6,986 nucleotides of DNA, from positions 1 to 6,986 of the forward strand of contig NBLI01000075.1 of NCBI GenBank assembly GCA_002084535.1. Reading direction: 5' to 3'. This stretch comes from Candidatus Zhuqueibacterota bacterium 4572_119 (GTDB lineage: Bacteria > Zhuqueibacterota > Zhuqueibacteria > Thermofontimicrobiales > Thermofontimicrobiaceae). Below the pieces are notes generated by a model. That model had not been told where the DNA came from and ran no database searches. It was given only the letters and a program-made list of their open reading frames with translations. The first letter of the stretch is position 1, and each line of letters begins with the position of its first letter. The position numbers and the translations under genes are program-made. Shown here in pieces: positions 1-5,382 of the stretch.

Positions 1-53
1 ATTAATTGGCAAAACAAGTATTAATAATTTGAGATTATTAAAAACAGGTTGTC

Positions 54-104
54 TGGAATACATCGCCTTTATGCGATGTTTGCCATCCATGGGATTGCAT
101 TCCA
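54..104. repeat. Nested inverted repeats (possible structured or mobile repeat remnant)
   Basis: An outer 6-bp pair (TGGAAT at 54-59 with ATTCCA at 99-104) encloses a perfect 6-bp hairpin (CATCGC at 61-66, loop CTTTAT, GCGATG at 73-78). A small CCATGG palindrome lies at 87-92. It could be a small folded RNA or a decayed palindromic repeat. No coding capacity is seen here. The arms are short, so chance pairing in AT-rich DNA cannot be excluded. Confidence 0.3.
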
Positions 105-141
105 AATCGGGCATGAATTTTACTTTCAAGAAACTTGAAAC

Positions 142-174
142 AGCTATTAGCAATTAGCAGTTAGCTATTAGCTT
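142..174. repeat. Imperfect heptamer tandem repeat, consensus AGCWRTT
   Basis: Four consecutive 7-base units read AGCTATT, AGCAATT, AGCAGTT and AGCTATT, followed by a partial fifth unit AGCTT. This is a microsatellite-like intergenic array. No function is evident. The period of 7 would shift frame if translated, and no ORF crosses it. Confidence 0.75.
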
Positions 175-200
175 AAAATACAATTAGTTATGTTGTGTCG

Positions 201-234
201 TTCCAGTTCCATCGATTTTTGGCGGATACTGGAA
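201..234. repeat. Palindromic repeat copy 1 (TTCCAG...CTGGAA hairpin)
   Basis: TTCCAGT at 201-207 pairs with ACTGGAA at 228-234. The pairing continues inward as TCC (208-210) with GGA (224-226), leaving one bulged T. The result is a 10-bp stem around a T-rich loop. Bases 212-227 match 275-290 at 14 of 16 positions, so this element and the next hairpin look like diverged copies of one interspersed palindromic repeat. It resembles the REP-type intergenic palindromes common in bacteria. The family assignment is inference. Confidence 0.5.
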
Positions 235-270
235 TCTCATGATTTAAAAAAAAGTTTCTCACATAAAATT

Positions 271-292
271 AGATTCGTTTTTTGGCGAATCT
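271..292. repeat. Palindromic repeat copy 2 (AGATTCG...CGAATCT hairpin)
   Basis: A perfect 7-bp stem pairs AGATTCG (271-277) with CGAATCT (286-292) around an 8-base loop TTTTTTGG. It shares the core TCGWTTTTTGGCGRAT and a following GAATCTC with the hairpin at 201-234. The loop lies inside the arms and no T-run follows the stem, so it is not a good terminator. Confidence 0.5.
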
Positions 293-423
293 CCGGCACC
301 ATTAAGGTACTAATCATTTTTTATTATTCTAATAACGGTTAAACCGGTCTCTTCAACTATAATATATTTTGCATAATTTTGCTAATCTGTTGTATCCTGC
401 TACCCTGTAATCGGTTACATTTG

Positions 424-458
424 AAAAGCTGTAAGTCTTTGATTTTACAGCTTTTTTT
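424..458 (+). terminator. Rho-independent terminator
   Basis: AAAAGCTGTAA (424-434) pairs perfectly with TTACAGCTTTT (445-455) around a 10-base loop, and a run of seven T ends at 458. It presumably ends a transcript entering from the left of the window and insulates the regulator-parA unit downstream. No gene for that transcript is seen in 1-423. Confidence 0.8.
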
Positions 459-798
459 GTGTCAAATACACAAAGCGAATTTTCAATTACTTTCATTTTT
501 GTAATATAAATTGTATTTTTTCCCTGTTTTTATAAAAAAAAATTGAACCTGCTTTTATTTGTAAACCTATTCATTTTGAAATCCTGCAAACATCTCTTTT
601 TGTTCAGTATTTGACCACCATTTCAGCAAATAACTGTTGTTAAATTTACAAATTATCAGTTTAAAATGAAGTTTTGCAATGGGGTTATTTACCTATCAGT
701 GGGTAATAAATAAAATTAAAAATAAAAAGATTTGTTAACCGATTAAAAATAAAACAATTAATATATGCTAAATATATAGGGCTAATTAAAACATGTAA
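459..798. other. AT-rich gene-free region upstream of the sigma-54 promoter
   Basis: About 340 bases contain no plausible coding frame. The stretch is very AT-rich, with A- and T-runs such as 529-542 and 710-735. A weak inverted repeat, TTACC (689-693) with GGTAA (702-706), lies about 120 bases before the predicted start site. That is a typical distance for a sigma-54 activator site, but the arms are too short to call one. A-tracts of this kind often make DNA bend, which would suit activator looping. This is inference. Confidence 0.4.
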
Positions 799-815
799 TT
801 GGCATAATATTTGCC
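799..815 (+). promoter_or_regulatory. Sigma-54 (-24/-12) promoter for the regulator-parA unit
   Basis: TTGGCATAATATTTGCC has the invariant GG (801-802) and GC (813-814) separated by exactly 10 bases. It follows the family consensus TGGCACGNNNNTTGCW closely in both boxes. Transcription should begin near 826, about 37 bases before the regulator's ATG. Sigma-54 promoters need an AAA+ enhancer-binding activator. The regulator encoded just downstream has no AAA+ or DNA-binding domain, so the activator must lie outside the window. Confidence 0.75.
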
Positions 816-862
816 TGAATGGAGATGTGCTAATACAGAATTTCTAACGGGGAAAATGGCTA

Positions 863-1564
863 ATGAAAACAGAAGTGAAAAGAATATTAATTATTGATGA
901 TGAAGAAAATCTGACCTGGAGCATCGCCAATAATCTGAAACGAGAATATAGTGGATATGAAATAGAAACGGTAACTTCAGGCGATCTGGCATTAGAAATG
1001 CTTAAGCAGAAAAGTTTTGACATCGTGATTTCAGATATTCATATGCCCGGCGCTGATGGTTATATGGTTTTAGATTATGTAAAGAAAAATTTGCCGGATT
1101 CCAGGTTCATCCTGATGACGTCACAATATAATTCGGACGCGGAAAAGATCGCGGCTGGTTCCGGGGTCCAGTTTTTTGAAAAGCCATTTGATATGAGAGA
1201 TTTTAAAAAGACGGTTAAAAGTATGCTTATGGAATTGTCAGCACCAGGGAAAGAAAAAAGCCGCAAGAAATCACTTCAGGATTTTATTAAAAAGCAATAC
1301 GATCAAAAAATAACCGGCAGCATTAACGTCAAAAATGGGCGGGATGCCGGGGAAATATTTTTCAAAGCCGGTGAAATTGTTCACGCGCGTACAAAAGAGC
1401 TTTCCGGTGAAATGGCGTTATTAAACATGCTGAATTGGAAAACTGCCAGTTTTGAATTTATTAAAGACAAGAATCAATCAGAAAAAAGAACAATTTATTA
1501 TGGGTGGAAATTGTTAAAAAATGATTTAACCAAACATAGTTTAAAAAATGTTCAACTACAATAA
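863..1564 (+). CDS. Response regulator: REC receiver plus PATAN/DUF4388 domain
   Basis: This 233-residue cytoplasmic protein has an N-terminal receiver domain (about residues 6-123). The acidic pair D12/D13, the phospho-acceptor D58 in VISDIHMPG, T86 in LMTSQ and K107 in EKPF are all present, so it should accept phosphate from a histidine kinase. After a basic linker (128-136), residues 138-200 match the PATAN/DUF4388 pattern: GSINVKNGRDAGEIFFKAG, then EIVHA, then a segment ending in SFEF. This domain is usually linked to protein-protein contacts in signalling and surface-motility or polarity systems rather than DNA binding. There is no output enzyme, helix-turn-helix or AAA+ module. The start is set by GGGG at 849-852; the ATG at 855 is in another frame and soon stops. 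The gene sits under a sigma-54 promoter and 17 bases before parA, so the two are probably co-transcribed. The domain call is firm; the partner is unknown. Confidence 0.9.
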   Translation: MKTEVKRILIIDDEENLTWSIANNLKREYSGYEIETVTSGDLALEMLKQKSFDIVISDIHMPGADGYMVLDYVKKNLPDSRFILMTSQYNSDAEKIAAGSGVQFFEKPFDMRDFKKTVKSMLMELSAPGKEKSRKKSLQDFIKKQYDQKITGSINVKNGRDAGEIFFKAGEIVHARTKELSGEMALLNMLNWKTASFEFIKDKNQSEKRTIYYGWKLLKNDLTKHSLKNVQLQ

Positions 1565-1581
1565 TTAAGATTAGGGGCATC

Positions 1582-2397
1582 ATGGGAGAAATTATTTCAA
1601 TCGTAAGTCAAAAAGGTGGTGTTGGAAAAACGACCACGGTCGTCAATTTAGGAGCCGGTTTAGCAGCACTTGGAAATCGTGTTTTGTTGATAGATTTCGA
1701 TCCGCAGGCGCAGATCGCTTCCAGTTTCAAATTTTCCAAATATGATATCCGTTCTGATGTCAGTGAATTGTTGTTAAAAAAATCAAAGCTAAAGGACGCA
1801 ATTCACCCGGCTGGAGTGGAAAATTTATTTTTTATACCTGGTATTTTCCTTTCAACAAATGAAGATATTTTGGGAAAAATTACCACAGAAAATAATAAGC
1901 AGTTGGTCGCGTTAATGAAACAGGTCAAATTGCAATTTGACTATATATTAATCGACTGTCCACCTTCACTGGGTGATGTGAGTGCCAATGTACTGAAGGT
2001 TTCGGATTCTGTCATTGTACCTGTACAATGTGAATATTACGCGCTCGCGACAGTCAGAAAAGTGTTGCAGTTGATTCGGGATATTAAAAAGAATCATAAT
2101 CCAAAATTAATTTATCGGGGATTTTTAATTACCATGGTTGATTTAAGAAGTAAATTGTCCCGTTTTGTTTTGGAGCGTTTGAGATATACATTAAAGGAAC
2201 TGGTATTTGACACGATGATTCCCCGAAATATTCGTCTGGCTGAAGTTCCCATGTTTGGCAAACCAGTGCAGTTTATTGACAATAATAGTCGCGGCGCCAG
2301 GAGTTATTCTGACCTTGCCAAAGAGATATTGAATCAGGACGGAACAATTGAATCATCATCATCCAAAATACCGTTCAAAAACGCGGAAAATTTTTGA
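1582..2397 (+). CDS. ParA/Soj-family partitioning ATPase, no adjacent ParB
   Basis: This 271-residue ATPase is of the deviant-Walker (ParA/MinD) class. The P-loop is KGGVGKTT at residues 11-18, with signature lysine K11 and catalytic-loop K16. Switch I/Walker A' is DFDPQ (38-42) and Walker B is LIDCPPSL (123-130, D125). The ParA-typical VPVQCEYYAL (146-155) and IPRNIRLAEVP (213-223) are also present. ParA proteins dimerise on ATP, bind nucleoid DNA nonspecifically and form gradients that position plasmids, chromosome origins or large protein assemblies. The C-terminal tail lacks the amphipathic membrane helix expected of MinD, and the DPQ and NIRLAEVP motifs favour ParA. There is no parB or parS-like repeat nearby. 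Together with the upstream REC-PATAN gene, this suggests protein-cargo positioning rather than plasmid partition (inference). A clear Shine-Dalgarno AGGGG (1573-1577) precedes the ATG. Confidence 0.92.
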   Translation: MGEIISIVSQKGGVGKTTTVVNLGAGLAALGNRVLLIDFDPQAQIASSFKFSKYDIRSDVSELLLKKSKLKDAIHPAGVENLFFIPGIFLSTNEDILGKITTENNKQLVALMKQVKLQFDYILIDCPPSLGDVSANVLKVSDSVIVPVQCEYYALATVRKVLQLIRDIKKNHNPKLIYRGFLITMVDLRSKLSRFVLERLRYTLKELVFDTMIPRNIRLAEVPMFGKPVQFIDNNSRGARSYSDLAKEILNQDGTIESSSSKIPFKNAENF

Positions 2398-2621
2398 GGC
2401 TAAAGTCAATAAAGATAACATAATATAAAAATAGAATGTTGTATTCGATAGAAATTTAAGTAATTAGTTTGATTAGAATTAAATCGCTTCATTTGATATT
2501 GATAAGTTACACTTTTTATTTATTTATTCAAATTTTAACATTTCCCATAACGTGTTGTTAATTATGAAAATAAAATATACACTTTGATGTGATATTAGAA
2601 AAAAATTTTGATCAGAAAACT

Positions 2622-2638
2622 TTGGCTTCATATTTGAT
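2622..2638 (+). promoter_or_regulatory. Possible weak sigma-54-like promoter for the transglycosylase
   Basis: TTGGCTTCATATTTGAT matches the strong promoter at 799-815 at 13 of 17 ungapped positions and keeps the GG-N10-G spacing. The -12 box reads GA instead of the nearly invariant GC. If used, transcription would start near 2649 and give a leader of about 140 bases. It may be a weak or decayed copy, or chance in AT-rich DNA. Confidence 0.35.
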
Positions 2639-2680
2639 ACATATAAAAGTAAATAACAGAGGAGGAAGTTTGTAAAGCGA

Positions 2681-2700
2681 TTTAATAACTTGTTATTAAA
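2681..2700. promoter_or_regulatory. Perfect 9-bp inverted repeat in the transglycosylase leader
   Basis: TTTAATAAC (2681-2689) and GTTATTAAA (2692-2700) are exact reverse complements with a 2-base spacer. A loop this tight is poor for an RNA hairpin, so a dimeric-regulator operator is the better guess. It lies about 30 bases downstream of the predicted weak start site and 90 bases before the gene, a position suited to repression. No binding protein can be named. Confidence 0.45.
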
Positions 2701-2774
2701 AAAGATAAGCTACTACTTTTCCACTGAATTATGAACATGAATTACGATATTGTAGAAAGAGATTAATGGGTCCC

Positions 2775-2781
2775 GAGGAGG
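2775..2781 (+). promoter_or_regulatory. Shine-Dalgarno GAGGAGG that selects the start at 2790
   Basis: GAGGAGG lies 8 bases before the ATG at 2790. The in-frame ATG at 2766 has only a weak purine run before it and would place this site inside the coding region. The downstream start is therefore preferred. Confidence 0.75.
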
Positions 2782-2789
2782 CGCAGAAA

Positions 2790-3506
2790 ATGAAATCCTA
2801 TGAAAAAAACCATCACGTTCTGAGACCGATTATTTTAATTGGAATACTTACTTGTGTTTTTATTACTACTGTAAGTTTTACTTACAGCTACTACTCAAAA
2901 GCAGAAGCTTCACAGAGATTGCTGGAAATTGAAGAGAACATAGCGAATGTTCGCGGTGCTGTTGATCTGGTGAGTTTGCGACAACAAAATATTCAAAAGG
3001 TACTCAGCATTATTAATAAATATAATGAAGAATTACCGCGGAAACAAAAATACGCGATCGCCAATGAAATACATGAAATGTGTTTGAAGTATTCAAACTT
3101 GAATGTCAATTTAATTTGCGCGACGATAACCCACGAGAGCGCGTTAACTTGGCGACCTGATGTCATTTCACCGGTTGGCGCTTTGGGTTTGATGCAAATC
3201 ATGCCTGAAACCGGTGAAGAGCTCGCTGCCGAGGAAGGAATTCCCTGGAAAAGTGCTGAAGATGTCTTGTTTGATCCGATACAAAATATCCGTCTGGGAT
3301 GCAGGTATCTTTCCTTACTAATTCAGTATTATGAAATCGATGGTGGGTTAGCAGCCTATAACGGCGGCGAAAGAAGGGCAAAGTTATGGCTTGAGAAGAG
3401 AAATGATAAAACTGATTTAACTTTGCTCTGGGAAGAAACGCAGGTTTATGTACCCACAATTTTAAAATTATACGCGCAATATCAGAGTCAAACCGACGCA
3501 TTTTAA
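2790..3506 (+). CDS. Membrane-anchored lytic transglycosylase (SLT domain)
   Basis: The preferred product is 238 residues; starting at 2766 would add eight residues, MGPEEAQK. A short charged N-terminus (KSYEKNHH) is followed by a hydrophobic segment at about 12-32 with no clear signal-peptidase or lipobox site, so it should be an uncleaved inner-membrane anchor with the rest in the periplasm. A helical stem (about 38-85) leads to the SLT catalytic domain (about 100-230). The domain shows the catalytic glutamate in THES (E116), the family motif GALGLMQIMP (130-139) and AAYNGG (188-193). Such enzymes cleave the MurNAc-GlcNAc bond and leave a 1,6-anhydro end. They commonly open the wall for secretion, pilus or flagellar machines, or act at the septum. 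No cell-wall-binding (LysM) domain is seen. It lies between parA and an FtsZ-containing pair, which suggests local wall remodelling for the same structure (inference). Confidence 0.9.
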   Translation: MKSYEKNHHVLRPIILIGILTCVFITTVSFTYSYYSKAEASQRLLEIEENIANVRGAVDLVSLRQQNIQKVLSIINKYNEELPRKQKYAIANEIHEMCLKYSNLNVNLICATITHESALTWRPDVISPVGALGLMQIMPETGEELAAEEGIPWKSAEDVLFDPIQNIRLGCRYLSLLIQYYEIDGGLAAYNGGERRAKLWLEKRNDKTDLTLLWEETQVYVPTILKLYAQYQSQTDAF

Positions 3507-3536
3507 TATAACAAGTAAATCATTAGTTTTTTAAAT

Positions 3537-3577
3537 CGGGCACTTTTTTGAGTTAATTATTAAGGGTGCCCGTTTAT
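3537..3577 (+). terminator. Probable terminator after the transglycosylase
   Basis: CGGGCAC (3537-3543) pairs with GTGCCCG (3566-3572), with possible G-T extensions inward. The loop is about 22 bases and the stem is followed by TTTATTA. The large loop and broken T-run make it weaker than the terminator at 424-458, and partial read-through into the next gene is likely. No convincing promoter is visible between it and 3637. Confidence 0.5.
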
Positions 3578-3636
3578 TACATTCATTCCATAAATACACC
3601 AAAAGCATTTTCAAACTACATCCGAGCAGAGGCATC

Positions 3637-5355
3637 ATGGTGAGCGCAAAACAACTTAATCAGGACGAGAAATTTCTTGAAGAATTAATCGACAGGTTCT
3701 TTGACCCAAAAAGCTATTTTTACCACGTTTTTATAAACCAGTTAAAAGATAAAACATTTCTTGAAAAAATGGATAATTTGATCTTCCGTGTTTTTACCTC
3801 CTTATTTGAATATTTAGTCACTTCCGAAAACGCGTCAAAAGAATTAACTGAAATCAGTCTAATACAGGGCTTTGACGTTTTTTATTTCAATTTTAAAAAG
3901 AAGCTGGCAGAAGCAAATTTTTCAAATTTGAGCCAGTCCGAGACCAAAGGTTTTATCAGAGAGTTAGCATTGTTCACAATGAAAGATTGGCAGGTTTTGT
4001 TATCCCAAAATAAGCAACGAAATCTTGTAACCTCTTATATAGATTTAAAAACAAAGATCAAAACATTGATTAAAAATCATGATGGTTCGGATACCTATAT
4101 CAGTAAAGAGTTTATTAATTATGATAATGAAGAACAGAGGGAGGATACACGTCCAGATAGCTTTTCATTTTTGCCGGATGAGATATTAGATCTCCAAATT
4201 GAAAAAAAACTGGCTTTTGAAAAATTTTTTAAAGAGGAAATAAAAAAGGTTGTTTCCGTAGTCGATGATAGCTGGGCAAAATACAAACAGGATAATAATT
4301 CTGAAGAATTTGTCGAAAAAATTAAAAATATATTCTATAAGCTAAATGAATTGGCAAAATTTCATGACTATGAAATGATCCATAAAATATCTCAAAGAAT
4401 TTTTAATATTTATGATAAACTTTTTGAAGATAAACTGGCTTTTGAAGAAAAATATTTGAGCTTTGTTGAGCGGGCAAAAACTGAAATATTAGCTGGTTTT
4501 CAAAATGAGTGGGATTCAGACAACATAAAAGAGTTAATTCAAAATTTGGATAATTCAATTTGGGAACTGGATGGAGGCTTTCAGAATGGATCACCCGGAC
4601 AAATAGATTTGCCAAATGAAACATTGTTTGCCAATACACAAAATGTTGAATATAACACCGTTCAAAATAATGAAACCCAGAAAGATGAAATTAATTTTCC
4701 GGGACTTGGTCCGGCAAGCCTGGCAGATTTGCCCGAAAATATGGATTTGATCGGAAAAGATAAAAATGGAAAAAAGGTACCATTCGTAATGCCTGGTGAA
4801 GAAAATGAAGAATTGCTGAATTTGATACATGATATTAGTTTAACCATGTCAATTCCAGCGGGAAAAAAGCCGGCAGGTAGCGGTAATGGATTTTCTGAAT
4901 TAGCTGATCCCAATCATACGTTAGATGAAGAAACCGGTATTGAGAAAAAAGTGGAAACAATAACTTTTTCAGGATTTATCATTCAGGCAAAATTATTTTT
5001 TCAGGTTATTCAGGAAAGCGCTTTGGATTTGAAAAAAGGAGAAAATACAAGTGCGGCGCTGGAAGATATGGAGTTGGCAAGTGTGTCTCTAAATGAATTA
5101 GCGCTTAAGCTTGGATTTGAACAAATTGGCATTTTCCCGGAGCTGATAGAATCGATATGCGTTAACGCGCGTAAAGCTAATCTAAAATTGCCTGATAAAC
5201 TACTGGAATCGATTGAACAGGGGATTCTTTTACTACAGGATTTTAATCCTGAAAATACAGATAATGAAAGCAAATTAATATCGATACTATCAACGTTGAA
5301 AGATTATTACGAATATACATTGAAAGCTATCGACCAAACTTCACTGAAAAAATAA
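3637..5355 (+). CDS. Helical scaffold-like protein with two degenerate HPt-like regions
   Basis: I do not recognise this 572-residue protein as a named family. It is soluble-looking, with no signal peptide or membrane segment. Residues 1-145 are mostly helical. Residues about 185-290 read as an HPt-like four-helix bundle, with Y234 where the phosphorylatable histidine would be. Residues 291-440 form a low-complexity, Asn/Gly/Pro-rich linker containing FPGLGPASLADLPENM (354-369). Residues about 445-565 read as a second HPt-like bundle: the helix LEDMELASVSLNELALKLGF (475-494) sits where HPt proteins have HxxKG, and this segment contains no histidine. HPt domains dock on REC domains, so it may be a non-phosphorylated docking scaffold (inference). 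The ATG follows AGAGG (3628-3632), and the initiation region GGCATCATGG is shared with parA. It lies 27 bases before ftsZ and is probably co-transcribed. The gene call is firm; the domain call is tentative. Confidence 0.85.
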   Translation: MVSAKQLNQDEKFLEELIDRFFDPKSYFYHVFINQLKDKTFLEKMDNLIFRVFTSLFEYLVTSENASKELTEISLIQGFDVFYFNFKKKLAEANFSNLSQSETKGFIRELALFTMKDWQVLLSQNKQRNLVTSYIDLKTKIKTLIKNHDGSDTYISKEFINYDNEEQREDTRPDSFSFLPDEILDLQIEKKLAFEKFFKEEIKKVVSVVDDSWAKYKQDNNSEEFVEKIKNIFYKLNELAKFHDYEMIHKISQRIFNIYDKLFEDKLAFEEKYLSFVERAKTEILAGFQNEWDSDNIKELIQNLDNSIWELDGGFQNGSPGQIDLPNETLFANTQNVEYNTVQNNETQKDEINFPGLGPASLADLPENMDLIGKDKNGKKVPFVMPGEENEELLNLIHDISLTMSIPAGKKPAGSGNGFSELADPNHTLDEETGIEKKVETITFSGFIIQAKLFFQVIQESALDLKKGENTSAALEDMELASVSLNELALKLGFEQIGIFPELIESICVNARKANLKLPDKLLESIEQGILLLQDFNPENTDNESKLISILSTLKDYYEYTLKAIDQTSLKK

Positions 5356-5382
5356 TAATTAATTTTTAAAAGGATTATATAG

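Larger units (their letters stand above)
2398..2789. other. Intergenic leader between parA and the transglycosylase
   Basis: About 390 AT-rich bases contain no convincing gene. They hold no clear terminator for the parA unit. What can be seen is a sigma-54-like site at 2622-2638, a strong but apparently ownerless Shine-Dalgarno GAGGAGG at 2659-2665, a perfect palindrome at 2681-2700, and an 11-codon ORF (2731-2766) whose TAA overlaps an ATG at 2766. The last lacks a ribosome-binding site and is weakly supported. The structure suggests a regulated 5' leader for the transglycosylase. Confidence 0.5.

Noticed and set aside
142..292. A CRISPR array
   Set aside because: The repeats are 7 bases in direct tandem, or two diverged hairpins, with no regular spacers and no cas genes.
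406..419. Small hairpin TGTAA-TCGG-TTACA as a second terminator
   Set aside because: The stem is only 5 bp and is not followed by a T-run; the adjacent 424-458 structure is a complete terminator.
855..896. Alternative start ATG at 855 for the response regulator
   Set aside because: It is in another frame and meets TGA after about a dozen codons; the frame from 863 carries the whole REC domain.
1582..2397. Calling the ATPase MinD
   Set aside because: The tail after residue 251 is Ser/Asn-rich with no amphipathic membrane helix, and the motif set (DPQ, IPRNIRLAEVP) is ParA-like.
2394..2440. A terminator directly after parA
   Set aside because: Only a 4-bp TTGA/TCAA pairing is visible, with no T-run.
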